64,000 nucleotides of DNA from Erythrobacteraceae bacterium CFH 75059 (GTDB lineage Bacteria; Pseudomonadota; Alphaproteobacteria; Sphingomonadales; Sphingomonadaceae): NCBI GenBank assembly GCA_004331795.1, contig SJSR01000001.1, positions 186,001 to 250,000 of the forward strand. The letters run 5' to 3'. The notes below the pieces were generated by a model. It was given only the letters and a program-made list of their open reading frames with translations, searched no databases and was not told where the DNA came from. Positions 38,588-47,676 of the stretch are shown in pieces. The stretch's first letter is position 1. The number at the start of each line of letters is the position of its first letter. The translations under genes and the position numbers were made by a program.

Positions 38588-39034
38588 ATGAGCGGCAGCG
38601 ACTGGCTGATGCTGCTGCTCGGGGTGCTGATGCTCGGCCTGTTCGGCGGCGTGCACCTTGCGGGACTGGAGATCATCCGCCGGATGCGGCCGAGCGAACG
38701 CCGGCACCCGTGGCTCGCGGCGGTGCTGGTGTTCTGGAGCGTCGGCCTGCTGCACCTCACCGAGATCGCGCTGGCGGCGGTGCTGCTGTTCGCCATCGCC
38801 GCCGTCAGCGCCGCGACGGGCGCACTGGCGGCGCCCGATGCGGCCTCGTGGCTCTACTTCGCCGGCATCACCTTTGCGACGCTGGGTTTTGCCCAGGTGG
38901 AGCCGGAAGGACCGCTGCGCCTTCTTTACATGATGCTGTCGGTGACAGGGTTCATGCTCATCACCTGGTCGGCGACGTTCCTGCACGACGTCTGGTCGCG
39001 GAGCGAACGGGCCGAGGAGACCGGCGGCGGCTGA
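38588..39034 (+). CDS. K+ channel-like membrane protein with altered filter
   Basis: A 148-residue protein with three hydrophobic helices (about 5-30, 42-72, 110-132) and, before the last, a re-entrant-loop-like segment, WLYFAGITFATLGFAQVEP. Its pattern follows the pore helix and filter of two-TM potassium channels (typically TxTTLGYGD), but the filter here reads T98-L99-G100-F101-A102. So it is probably a diverged member of the ion-channel family; whether it conducts ions is unclear. It starts 31 bases after typA and may share its transcript. Confidence 0.65.
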   Translation: MSGSDWLMLLLGVLMLGLFGGVHLAGLEIIRRMRPSERRHPWLAAVLVFWSVGLLHLTEIALAAVLLFAIAAVSAATGALAAPDAASWLYFAGITFATLGFAQVEPEGPLRLLYMMLSVTGFMLITWSATFLHDVWSRSERAEETGGG

Positions 39035-39135
39035 GTGGCCGCCGGGACCAGCTGCCTGCGCTTGACACGCGCTCATGCAGCGCGCGAAGTGTCTGCCGGA
39101 CAGGGCTTTGAACGGCCTTGGGCAAAGGGGGACAG

Positions 39136-41187
39136 ATGCAGAAATGGATTGCGGCATGTGCGGCGGGCCTCGCTGCGGGCGCGCTGGCCACTCCGGTGCG
39201 GGCCGACAACGACGCCGTTCTGCGCGGACCTGCGCCCGCCTGGGCCATCGCGCCGGCACTGGCCGACGTGCCGGAGGACGCGTCAGGGCTGGTGTTCGTG
39301 CGTGCCAGCGTCACGCAGGCGCGGCTCGACGCACGCGGGCAGCAGCATTACCAGAGCATCCGCGTGCGTCTCCTGCACACGTCGGCGTTGCAGATGGGCA
39401 CGACTGGCTTCGCGTGGAACCCGGCGGCGGGCAGTCCGGTCCTCCATGCCCTCAAGGTGCACCGGGGCAACGAGGTCATCGACCATACGCAAACCGCCGA
39501 GTTCGAGATCCTGCGGCGCGAGGATCGGCTGGAGGCGCAGCAGCTCACCGGCATCCTGACGGCGGTGCTGCGCGTGCCGGACCTGCGCGTGGGGGACGAG
39601 CTGGAGATGGCCTTCACCCTGCCGGCCAGCGACCCCACGCTGGGCAAGGACGACGCGGGGTTGCTGGCCCTTCTGCCCGAGCCCGCGCCCGGCTTGCACG
39701 TGCTTCAGCTGAGCTGGGCGGATGGTCACCGGCCTATTGTCCGCGTGCCTTCGGCCATGACCGCGGCCATGACCTCGGCGCAGCAGGATACCGCAGGCAG
39801 CCTCACCTTCACGTTCCGCGATCCGCCGCCCCTCGCCGCGCCCGCCGACGCGCCGGGCCGGTTCGGCTGGGCCCGGATCGTCGAATTCAGCGACTATCGC
39901 GACTGGCCGGCGGTGGCGGCCAAGTTCGCCCCTCTCTACGCCAGCGCGGCCCGGCTCGCTCCGGCCTCGCCCCTGCGGGCGGTGGCGGCGCGCATCGCTG
40001 CCGAAACGACCGATCCGCTGGCGCGTGCCAACGCCGCGCTCAAACTCGTGCAGGGCGAGATCGGCTACATCAGCGACGGCATGAACGGCGGCAATTACAC
40101 CCCCGCAGCCGCCGATGCAGTCTGGGAGCGGCGCTTCGGGGACTGCAAGGGCAAGACGGCGGTGCTGCTGGCGCTGCTCGGCGAACTCGGCATCGCGACC
40201 GAGCCGGTGCTCGTCAACGCGTCGGGTTTCGACGACGGGCTCGACGAGCGCCTGCCCTCGCCCGGGGTGTTCGATCACGTGCTGGTCAGGGCGACCATCA
40301 ACGGGGAGCCGCTCTGGCTCGACGGCACCCTGCCGCCCGTTGTTCCGGCCTCGGCGCAGTTCGTGCTGCCGCTGCGCTGGGTGCTGCCGCTCGGCGGTGC
40401 GCGGCCGACGCTGGAGCGGCTTGCCTGGGCGCCTCCGGCGAAGCCTGACACGCGCGCGGTGTACAGCATCGACGCGCGGGGCGGCTTCGACAAGCCCGCC
40501 CCGGTGGTGCTGACCATGGTCGAGCGCGGCCCCGAGGCGCTGAAGGAGTATGTGCGCTTCTCCGCCCTGACGCCGGCCCGGCTGGAACAGTCGGCGCGCG
40601 AAACGCTCGAAAACGACGGCTGGGAACAGGTGGAGCGTGTGACATGGCGCTTCGAGCCGGCCACCGGGGAGAGTGTCTACACCATTGTCGGGACCCAGCA
40701 GCTCGAATGGACGGACACGGACGATGGCAGGCGCGAACTTGTCCTGCCGCAAGGGGGTTTCTCGCCGCCGGCGCGACGCCGCCGGCCTGCCGGACAGGAT
40801 CAGGACGCGCCCTACCTCGTCAAGCCGACGTTCTCGTGCAGCGTCGTAACCCTGCACCTGCCAGCCGACAGCCGCCCGGCGCAGTGGTCGCACGGCTCCT
40901 CCTTCAACACCGTCCTCTTCGGTCGCCGCTACGCCCGCGCGTTCGCGCGCGAAGGCGGTGTCGTGCAGATGCTGCGCGCGGACCGGGCGGACGTTGCGGA
41001 GATCACGGCCGAGCAGGCACGGCTCGACAACGGCAGGGTGGGGGCCTTCGACAACAGCAAGGCCGTCGTCACCTACAACCCGAAGGGCCGTGGTGGCGGT
41101 GCCGCCGGATCGGGCCGGGCGCTTCCCGGCGCCGGACATGACTGGGTCGCCGATCCGTCTCCCTGCGCGGCGGTCGTCGCCGGTTGA
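39136..41187 (+). CDS. DUF3857 and transglutaminase-like exported protein
   Basis: A 683-residue protein with a signal peptide (about 1-24), an N-terminal DUF3857 domain (about 45-230), and a transglutaminase-like domain (about 285-400) in which Cys of FGDCKGKTAVLLALL, His of GVFDHVLV and Asp of LWLDGT form the expected triad. A beta-rich C-terminal region follows. Such proteins are usually periplasmic, and proteolytic or cross-linking activity is undefined. The ATG at 39136 is preceded by AAAGGGGG. No neighbouring gene suggests its partner. Confidence 0.85.
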   Translation: MQKWIAACAAGLAAGALATPVRADNDAVLRGPAPAWAIAPALADVPEDASGLVFVRASVTQARLDARGQQHYQSIRVRLLHTSALQMGTTGFAWNPAAGSPVLHALKVHRGNEVIDHTQTAEFEILRREDRLEAQQLTGILTAVLRVPDLRVGDELEMAFTLPASDPTLGKDDAGLLALLPEPAPGLHVLQLSWADGHRPIVRVPSAMTAAMTSAQQDTAGSLTFTFRDPPPLAAPADAPGRFGWARIVEFSDYRDWPAVAAKFAPLYASAARLAPASPLRAVAARIAAETTDPLARANAALKLVQGEIGYISDGMNGGNYTPAAADAVWERRFGDCKGKTAVLLALLGELGIATEPVLVNASGFDDGLDERLPSPGVFDHVLVRATINGEPLWLDGTLPPVVPASAQFVLPLRWVLPLGGARPTLERLAWAPPAKPDTRAVYSIDARGGFDKPAPVVLTMVERGPEALKEYVRFSALTPARLEQSARETLENDGWEQVERVTWRFEPATGESVYTIVGTQQLEWTDTDDGRRELVLPQGGFSPPARRRRPAGQDQDAPYLVKPTFSCSVVTLHLPADSRPAQWSHGSSFNTVLFGRRYARAFAREGGVVQMLRADRADVAEITAEQARLDNGRVGAFDNSKAVVTYNPKGRGGGAAGSGRALPGAGHDWVADPSPCAAVVAG

Positions 41188-41230
41188 GCGTGGCGCTGTC
41201 CCGCACACGCCGTTGGCCCGCGCCCGGTGT

Positions 41231-42010
41231 TCAGCCGTGTGCCAGCCACTCCTCCGCCAGCACCAGCGCTCCGTAGAGCAGCGCCCCGGCGAGGAACGGG
41301 AAGAACCGCCCTTCCCGCTCCGCCGGCAGTTCTTCCTTCAGCACGGTCAGGATGATCCCCCCCGCCACAAAGGCGAACATGCCGCCGACGACCGCCGGCT
41401 GCAGGTCCACCACCAGGCCCAGACCCCATCCGCCGATCGTGGCGCCGGCCAAGACCCAGCGCCCGCCGCGATCATAAAGATGCGGATGATGGGCGCGGCT
41501 GCCGAAATCGGCGGTGGCGAAATGGAGGGCCATGGCCGTGAAGTAGGTCATTGTGCCCGCGGCGGTCATGGTGTCGCGGTTCTCCAGCAGATAGGCGACG
41601 ATCGCCGCCAGCAGCGCTGAACACCCGATGTGGAGCCAGAACACGCCCGCGCCCGCCTGCCGGTCGGCGTCTGCGTCCGGACCAGCCGCCGGTTGCCGAC
41701 GCGAAATCAGCATCGCCCGCTCCACCCCGTAGAACAGCACCAGCCCGAGCAGCGTCAGCCCGTACACCGCGCTTCCGGCGAAGGCGGCGCCGAACGGCAC
41801 CGCGAGCGCCCGCTCGTGCCCGGCAAGCTCGGGCAGCATGTGCATGACCACGTAGGCGACCGCCACCCCGCCGGCGAAGGACAGCCAGCGGCTGCGCGGC
41901 TCCGCATGCAGGAAGCGCAGCCGGCCGATGCGCAGATGCACCGCGCAGAATGCCAGTGCCAGCAGCGCAGTGAGCGCCGCCGGTGCCGGTGGAAGAGCGG
42001 TCACTGCCAT
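41231..42010 (-). CDS. Multi-pass membrane protein, possibly ZIP-like
   Basis: A 259-residue protein with about eight hydrophobic helices. An early helix carries AYVVMHMLPELAGHE, and later helices carry FTAMALHFATADFGSRAHH and a C-terminal GGMFAFVAGGIILTVLKEELP. The His/Glu-containing helices and the GG-x3-FVAGG pattern recall ZIP metal permeases, but the standard HNxxDG and HExPHE motifs are absent. I therefore call it only ZIP-like with low certainty. The upstream 99-base gap is shared with the extensin-like lipoprotein. Confidence 0.6.
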   Translation of the reverse strand: MAVTALPPAPAALTALLALAFCAVHLRIGRLRFLHAEPRSRWLSFAGGVAVAYVVMHMLPELAGHERALAVPFGAAFAGSAVYGLTLLGLVLFYGVERAMLISRRQPAAGPDADADRQAGAGVFWLHIGCSALLAAIVAYLLENRDTMTAAGTMTYFTAMALHFATADFGSRAHHPHLYDRGGRWVLAGATIGGWGLGLVVDLQPAVVGGMFAFVAGGIILTVLKEELPAEREGRFFPFLAGALLYGALVLAEEWLAHG

Positions 42011-42109
42011 CCGAGCGCTACGAAGATCGGGCGGGATTGTGCCTGAAGCGCCGGCACAAACGAAACGCCCTGTTCATCGCGGGGCCGCCAGCTATGCTTT
42101 TGCACCCCC

Positions 42110-42772
42110 ATGCGACCGGCGTTCCTGCTCCTGTACCTGCTGGCCATGAGCCTCCTGCTCGCCGCCTGCGCGCGCGACCGCGCGGCCGTGCCCACGCGGC
42201 CGGGAGAAGAGCGGCCGCGCAGCGAGTCCCGCGCGGTGGCGCAGTGCGTCGCCCAGTTGCACGAGGGGCGTGCGCGCTTCAGCACCGTGCCCGACCAGAC
42301 CTTCGGCAATGGCTGCGCGATCCGGGACGCGGTCTTTTTCACCGCGCTGGGCAGCGACGAGGGCAGCATCGCGCTCGGCAACATCGGGCCGGTGGCCTGC
42401 CCGCTGGCGCAGACCTTCGCCGCCTGGGCGCGCTACGGGGTGGACAGGGCCGCGCGGCAGATCCTCGGCAGTCCCGTCGTGCGGATCGAGACCATGGGCA
42501 GTTACGCCTGCCGCAATGTGGCGGGCACCGCGCGGCTCTCGGCCCATTCGCAGGCGCGCGCGATCGACATCGCGGGCTTCGTCCTCGCCGACGGACGGCG
42601 CATTTCGGTGCTGCGCCACTGGACCGAAGGATCGGAGGCGGAGCGGCAGTTCCTGCGCACCGTCCACGCAAGCGCCTGCCGCCGCTTCGGCACCGTGCTC
42701 GGTCCCGACTACAACGCCGCGCATCGCGACCACTTCCATCTCGAGGAGAGCGACGGGCGCTTCTGCCGCTGA
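42110..42772 (+). CDS. Extensin-like lipoprotein
   Basis: A 220-residue protein with a lipoprotein signal (LLLAAC, Cys20) and an extensin-like C-terminal domain of the bacterial type. It contains CAIRDAVFF, GSYACRNVAGTARLSAHSQ, the motif H-x5-IDIAGF and the terminal HRDHFHLE. The spaced His and Asp residues resemble the zinc site of LAS/M15 peptidases, which suggests action on peptidoglycan, although this is inferred. Several Cys residues indicate disulfides, fitting a periplasmic location. Confidence 0.88.
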   Translation: MRPAFLLLYLLAMSLLLAACARDRAAVPTRPGEERPRSESRAVAQCVAQLHEGRARFSTVPDQTFGNGCAIRDAVFFTALGSDEGSIALGNIGPVACPLAQTFAAWARYGVDRAARQILGSPVVRIETMGSYACRNVAGTARLSAHSQARAIDIAGFVLADGRRISVLRHWTEGSEAERQFLRTVHASACRRFGTVLGPDYNAAHRDHFHLEESDGRFCR

Positions 42773-42807
42773 GGCGGCCGGACGGAAGCCGCGGGAGGCG
42801 CGCCGGT

Positions 42808-43452
42808 TCAGCCGACGCCCATGACCAGGCCACAGGCTCCCGCTTCCAGCCGCAGGCGGATGGCTTCGGCAGCATGGCGGGCGCCCAGCTTGGTCATCAT
42901 CTTGGCGCGGTGGATCTCCACCGTCCGCGGGCTGATGGTCAGCTGACGGGCGATGGCCTTGTTCGAGCACCCGCGGGTCAGCCAGTCGAGCACTTCCCGC
43001 TCGCGCCGCGACAGGTCGGCCATGCGCCGCGCGGCGGCAACCGCCTGCCGCTGGGCCTCGCCATGGGCGGCCACGTCGGCGCTGATCCGGGCGAGACTGT
43101 CGGACAGGCGCGCGGCATCGAGCGGCAGGGGCAGGTAGTCGAGGACGCCCTTCTTCACCGCCGCGACGACACGGTTTGTTTGCGGATCGGCATCAAGGGC
43201 GATGACGGGCAGCCAGCAGCCCGCCCGCGTGAGCGCAGCAACAGCCGCGGCGGCAAGTCCTGCGCCACCGCCGCCGTCCGGGTCCGGCGTCTCGGCGCAC
43301 AGCACGATGCCGTGCTGCGGTTCCCGCTCGGCGAGTTCGGCCGCATCGGCATAGACCTCGCAATGGTGGCCGAGCGCGTATCCGGTCCTCGCGACCGCCG
43401 CGCGGACCTGGTGGGAGAGGGCGATGATGTGGAGTGTGTGGTGCTGTTCCAT
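42808..43452 (-). CDS. LuxR-type regulator with a degenerate receiver domain
   Basis: A 214-residue protein of the FixJ/NarL plan: a receiver-like domain (about 5-120), a linker helix, and a C-terminal LuxR helix-turn-helix (about 142-200: LSRREREVLDWLTRGCSNKA). The receiver lacks the key phosphorylation residues: the acidic pair after strand 1 is replaced (IIALSHQ), the acceptor Asp position reads Cys or Ala (VLCAETP), and the Lys before Pro is Leu (YLPLPLD). It may thus signal without phosphorylation. An ATG 11 codons upstream (43485) is an alternative start. It lies downstream of the Anbu operon on the same strand. Confidence 0.85.
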   Translation of the reverse strand: MEQHHTLHIIALSHQVRAAVARTGYALGHHCEVYADAAELAEREPQHGIVLCAETPDPDGGGGAGLAAAAVAALTRAGCWLPVIALDADPQTNRVVAAVKKGVLDYLPLPLDAARLSDSLARISADVAAHGEAQRQAVAAARRMADLSRREREVLDWLTRGCSNKAIARQLTISPRTVEIHRAKMMTKLGARHAAEAIRLRLEAGACGLVMGVG

Positions 43453-43604
43453 GGCTCCCGTGCTGCCACGGGCGGTCGTCTCCATCACGCACAGGTGCCG
43501 CCATTCCGGTGCGACAGCGCAGCCCGCCAGCGCCGCGCGCGCCCGACGACTCTGGATGACACCGCAGTCCGTTTCGGAGCCAACGGCTTGGGCAGGCGCG
43601 CCTG

Positions 43605-44363
43605 TCAGGCGGTCGTAGCCGCCGGGTCGGTGAAGTCGTAGTCGGGCAGCGAATGGAAGGCGCCGCGCAGAGCGTCCGCCCACGCGGTCGACAGCGACTG
43701 GAAGTATGCGTCCTCGTATTCGATGCGGCGGCAGTGCCGCGGCTCGTAGCGATCCCGCTCCACCACCATCAGGTCGAGCGGCATGCCGACGGACAGGTTG
43801 GCCTTGAGCGTGGAATCGAATGACACCATCAGCAGCTTGGCGGCATCCTCCATGCTCATCGCCGCGTCATAGCCGCGGATGATGATGGGCCGGCCGTACT
43901 TGGTTTCGCCGATCTGGAAGAACGGCGTTTCGGCACTTGCTTCGATGAAGTTGCCTTCGGGATAGATCAGGAACAGGCGCGGCTCCATTCCCTTGATCTG
44001 CCCGGCGACGATGAGGGAGGCGGTGAAGCGGTTGCGGCCGCCCTCCCCGTTGGCGTCCTGCCGCTCGGCAATCGTGGCGCGCAGCAGCCGTCCGACCTCC
44101 GTCGCGACCTGGAACATGGTCGGCGCCTTGAGCAGCACGTTAGTCCGCTCGTCGGGAGATTTGGTGCGTTCCTCCAGCAGGCTGATCACCGCCTGGGTGG
44201 TGGCGAGGTTGCCGGCGGTCATGATGGCGACGATCCGTTCGCCCGGCACGCACCAGTGGAACATCTTGCGGAAGACGGAGATGTTGTCGACGCCCGAATT
44301 GGTGCGGGTGTCGCTCATCATCACCAGCCCCTTGTCGAGGATCATGCCCACGCAATAGGTCAC
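43605..44363 (-). CDS. Anbu: proteasome-like peptidase
   Basis: A 252-residue protein of the bacterial proteasome-homologue Anbu family. The N-terminus MTYCVGMILDKGLVMMSDTR would expose Thr at position 1 after Met removal, the position of the catalytic nucleophile in proteasome subunits. The D-x-R (SDTRTN) and the GNLATTQAVI segment are landmarks of the fold. Known Anbu proteins form open helical or ring assemblies and occur beside exactly the three genes found upstream here. Its ATG overlaps the stop of the transglutaminase gene by four bases. Substrates are unknown. Confidence 0.9.
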   Translation of the reverse strand: MTYCVGMILDKGLVMMSDTRTNSGVDNISVFRKMFHWCVPGERIVAIMTAGNLATTQAVISLLEERTKSPDERTNVLLKAPTMFQVATEVGRLLRATIAERQDANGEGGRNRFTASLIVAGQIKGMEPRLFLIYPEGNFIEASAETPFFQIGETKYGRPIIIRGYDAAMSMEDAAKLLMVSFDSTLKANLSVGMPLDLMVVERDRYEPRHCRRIEYEDAYFQSLSTAWADALRGAFHSLPDYDFTDPAATTA

Positions 44364-45199
44364 TGCTGCTGTTCCTTCTGCTGCTGTGCGCGCATGGCGC
44401 GTTCCACACGCACCGCCACCTCGGCCTCGTCGGTGACGGCGCCGTAGCTCACGCCAAGAACGGGGGCCGCATCGCGGTAGTCGCCCCCTGTCGCCAGCCG
44501 GACGTAGCGGGCATCAGGGCTGATGGCGTTGGCGATGTCGAAGCCGACCCAGCCCAGCCCGTCGATGAACGCCTCGGCCCAGCCGTGCGTGGCCTCCTGG
44601 TCCACGCGGTCGGTCATCAGCAGATAGCCGCTGACATAACGGGCCGGGATGGAGAGCGCGCGCGCCACGCCGATGAACACATGCGCCTGGTCCTGGCAGA
44701 CGCCGGCGCCTCCGGCGCACGCCTCCTCTCCGGTGGTGCGCGTGGTGGTCACTCCCTTGCGCCACACCACCCGCTCGCGGACCAGCGCCGAGAGATCGTG
44801 CAGCAGCGCCACCTGATCGCCGGTGTCGCGGCCGCGTGCCGCATCGGCCAGCGCCGTCATCGCCGGGCCGGGGCGCGTCAGCGGGGTCTGGCGGAGGAAG
44901 CTCCACAGCGGCATATAGCCCGAGTGCCAGCCGATGACCCCGCTCTCGTCGCGGGTGTCGACCTGCCCCTCGCAGGTGATCACCACCTCGCGCGCGCCTT
45001 CGTTGACCGAAACGAGCGTCACCTCGTTGTGGTGGCTGTCCTGGTAGCTCAGCTCCTGCGTCGCGCCGGTGCACATGATCGACCAGCTTGCCACCGCCTG
45101 CCCGCCGCTGGCCTTGGGGGTGAGGCGCAGGCGCTGAAGCCCGAACACGACGGGCTGGTCGAAGCGGTAGCGGCTCGTGTGCCGGATGCTCAGGCGCAT
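44360..45199 (-). CDS. Transglutaminase-like protein of the Anbu operon
   Basis: A 279-residue protein: an N-terminal beta domain (about 1-85, LSIRHTSRYRFDQPVVFGLQ) and a transglutaminase/cysteine-peptidase domain with the triad Cys in GVCQDQAHVFIGVARAL, His in THGWAEAFI and Asp in GWVGFDIAN. The GGAGGG ribosome binding site supports the ATG at 45199. In this conserved operon it is predicted to hydrolyse or form isopeptide-type bonds on a product of the ATP-grasp partner; that role is inferred from context. Confidence 0.9.
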   Translation of the reverse strand: MRLSIRHTSRYRFDQPVVFGLQRLRLTPKASGGQAVASWSIMCTGATQELSYQDSHHNEVTLVSVNEGAREVVITCEGQVDTRDESGVIGWHSGYMPLWSFLRQTPLTRPGPAMTALADAARGRDTGDQVALLHDLSALVRERVVWRKGVTTTRTTGEEACAGGAGVCQDQAHVFIGVARALSIPARYVSGYLLMTDRVDQEATHGWAEAFIDGLGWVGFDIANAISPDARYVRLATGGDYRDAAPVLGVSYGAVTDEAEVAVRVERAMRAQQQKEQQQ

Positions 45200-45224
45200 G
45201 GCGTCCCTCCGTGCGGCGCGGTGC

Positions 45225-46169
45225 TCATGACAGGAAGCGGTAATCGGCGGAAATCGCCTGGGCGATGGCGTTGTTGCGCCCCATGAAGCCGAGCAGGAAC
45301 TGGTGCAGCCCTTCCTCGAAAATCTCGTCGATGGTGCGTCCGGCAAGAAGGGAGTCCGCCTCGCGCATCAGCGCATCGGCCTTCCCCTCGCGGCCATGGA
45401 TCTGCGCCAGTGCCGCCAGCTCCGCCTTGAGAGCGCGGTGACAGAACGCCAGACTGCGCGGGAAACGCGCGTCAAGCACGAGAAACTCGACGATGCCCCG
45501 CGCGTCGATCTGCCCCGCATGGATGGCGCGGTAGGCCCGGTCGCCGGAGACGGAGCGCAGCACCGTGTCCCACTGCCCGGTGTCGAGGCTCGAGCCGACA
45601 TAGGACAGGGACGGGAGCAGCAGGTAGTACTTGATGTCGAGGATGCGGGCGACGGCGTCGGCGCGTTCGGTGAAGCTGCCGGCGCGCGCGAAGTGGTAGC
45701 TTTCGTCGCGCATCATCGACCCGATCATCGCCCCGTGGGCGAGCACCGCCAGGCGGCGCACGACGCTCACCGCCTCGCCCACCTGGTTCTGTCCCAGCGG
45801 CCGGGCCAGCATGCGCGAGACATGGTGCCAGGCGTCGTTCACCACCTCCCACAGCTCGCTGCTGATGGCGTTGCGTGCCAGCCGCGCATTGGTGCGGACC
45901 TGACCCAGCATGGCGAGGACCGACTGCGGGTTTTCGGGATCGCGCAGCATGTGGTTCCAGGTCTGGATGCCGGTGTAGCTGCTGTGCCGCGCCTCGTAGC
46001 CCTCGCGCTGTCCGGCGGTGGCGATGACCGACCGCCACTCTTCCTCCGCCGCCACCATGTCGCGGGTGAGCGCCATTCTCAGGCCGGCATCGATGAGCCG
46101 CGCCGTGTGCTCCGCCCGTTCGAGATAGCGGAACATCCAGAACAGCCCGTTGGCCGTGCGCCCGAGCAT
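45225..46169 (-). CDS. Alpha-E domain protein
   Basis: A 314-residue, almost wholly alpha-helical protein beginning MLGRTANGLFWMFRYLERAE, characteristic of the alpha-E domain. It contains the repeated helical blocks NAISSELWEVVNDAWHH and SFTERADAVARILDIKYY. The family has no known reaction and always accompanies the circularly permuted ATP-grasp, so a scaffold or accessory role is usual speculation. It sits 25 bases after the ATP-grasp gene and 25 before the transglutaminase gene. Confidence 0.92.
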   Translation of the reverse strand: MLGRTANGLFWMFRYLERAEHTARLIDAGLRMALTRDMVAAEEEWRSVIATAGQREGYEARHSSYTGIQTWNHMLRDPENPQSVLAMLGQVRTNARLARNAISSELWEVVNDAWHHVSRMLARPLGQNQVGEAVSVVRRLAVLAHGAMIGSMMRDESYHFARAGSFTERADAVARILDIKYYLLLPSLSYVGSSLDTGQWDTVLRSVSGDRAYRAIHAGQIDARGIVEFLVLDARFPRSLAFCHRALKAELAALAQIHGREGKADALMREADSLLAGRTIDEIFEEGLHQFLLGFMGRNNAIAQAISADYRFLS

Positions 46170-46194
46170 CAGCGCGCCTGTTCCCGCGGCCGGA

Positions 46195-47622
46195 TCATTC
46201 CTTGAGCACCCACGTGTCCTTGGTGCCGCCGCCCTGGCTCGAATTGACCACCAGCGACCCTTCGGTGAGGGCCACGCGCGTCAGGCCGCCGGGCGTGATG
46301 TCGATCGTGTCGGGGGACACCAGCACATAGGGGCGCAGGTCGACATGGCGCGGTGCCAGTCCCCGCTCTACGAACACCGGGCACCGCGACAGGGCGAGGG
46401 TCGGCTGGGCGATGTAGTTGTCCGGCCGTGCGACGAGCTTGGCCCGGAACGCCTCCAGCTCCTCCCGGCTGGCGGCGGGACCGATCAGCATCCCGTAGCC
46501 GCCGGAGCCGTGGACCTCCTTGACCACCAGCTCGTCGAGCCGGTCCAGCACGTAGGCCAGATCGTCCGCCTCGGCGCAGCGCCAGGTCTGCACATTGGCG
46601 AGGATCGGCTTCTCGCCGGTGTAGAACTCGACGATCTGGGGCATGAAGCTGTAGATCGCCTTGTCGTCGGCGATGCCCGTGCCGGGCGCGTTGGCGATGG
46701 TCACGCCGCCGGCGCGGTACACGTCGAGGATCCCCGGAATCCCCAGCATGCTGTCCGGCCGGAACGACAGCGGATCGAGATAGTCGTCGTCCACCCGCCG
46801 GTAGATGACATCCACCGGCTTGTATCCGGCGGTGGTGCGCATCGCGACCCGGCCGCCGACGACCCTGAGGTCGCTGCCCTCGACGAGCTCGGCGCCCATC
46901 TGGTCGGCGAGGAAGGCGTGCTCGAAATAGGCGGCGTTGTAGATCCCCGGTGTCAGCACCGCGACGACGGGGCGCCCCGTGCAGGCCGGCGGCGCGCAGG
47001 CGGCAAGGCTCTTGGCCAGCCGCCGCGGGTAGTTGGACACGGTCTCGACCCCGATCCGCATGAACAGTTCGGGAAACATCGCCATCATGGTTTCCCGGTT
47101 CTCCAGCATGTAGGAGACGCCGGACGGCGTGCGGGCGTTGTCTTCCAGCACGAAGAAATCGTCTTCGCCCGTGCGCACGAGGTCGATGCCGACGATATGG
47201 GTGTACACCCCGCCGGGTGGCCGCTGTCCCACCATCAGCGGCAGCCAGGCCGGATTGTCGAGCAGCAGCCGGCGCGGGAGGCGTCCGGCGCGCACGATTT
47301 CCTGCCGGTGGTAGATGTCGTCGAGAAAGGCGTTGAGCGCGCGCACCCGCTGTTCGATCCCGCGGGTCAGGCGGCGCCATTCCGCGGCGGTGAGAATGCG
47401 CGGGACGAGATCGAACGGGATCAGCCGCTCCTCCGCCTCCGCCTCGCCATAGACGTTGAAGGTGATCCCCGTGCGGCGGAAGATGGTTTCGGCGTCGCGG
47501 TGCTTGCGCTCGAGCGCGGCCGCGTCCTGTTCGGAGAACCACCGGCTGAACTCGCGATAGGCGGGACGCACCGCACCCGACGGGTCGTGCATCTCGTCAA
47601 ACAGTGCGCGGGAACCCTCCAT
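46195..47622 (-). CDS. Circularly permuted ATP-grasp type 2 protein
   Basis: A 475-residue ATP-grasp enzyme of the circularly permuted type. The metal/ATP acid residues lie in the N-terminal half (FFVLEDNARTPSGVSYMLEN), and the lysine/glycine loop lies in the C-terminal half (LVVKEVHGSGGYGMLIGP). The end VVNSSQGGGTKDTWVL carries another conserved Asn/Gly loop. Such enzymes join a carboxylate to an amine with ATP; here a peptide or small amide product has been proposed. It is the first gene of the Anbu operon. The 54-base gap upstream gives little room for a separate promoter. Confidence 0.92.
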   Translation of the reverse strand: MEGSRALFDEMHDPSGAVRPAYREFSRWFSEQDAAALERKHRDAETIFRRTGITFNVYGEAEAEERLIPFDLVPRILTAAEWRRLTRGIEQRVRALNAFLDDIYHRQEIVRAGRLPRRLLLDNPAWLPLMVGQRPPGGVYTHIVGIDLVRTGEDDFFVLEDNARTPSGVSYMLENRETMMAMFPELFMRIGVETVSNYPRRLAKSLAACAPPACTGRPVVAVLTPGIYNAAYFEHAFLADQMGAELVEGSDLRVVGGRVAMRTTAGYKPVDVIYRRVDDDYLDPLSFRPDSMLGIPGILDVYRAGGVTIANAPGTGIADDKAIYSFMPQIVEFYTGEKPILANVQTWRCAEADDLAYVLDRLDELVVKEVHGSGGYGMLIGPAASREELEAFRAKLVARPDNYIAQPTLALSRCPVFVERGLAPRHVDLRPYVLVSPDTIDITPGGLTRVALTEGSLVVNSSQGGGTKDTWVLKE

Positions 47623-47676
47623 TCGGCCTTTCGGATCAGGTCGCGCCGGCCGACCTGCCGGGCGAATGCCCGTCTG

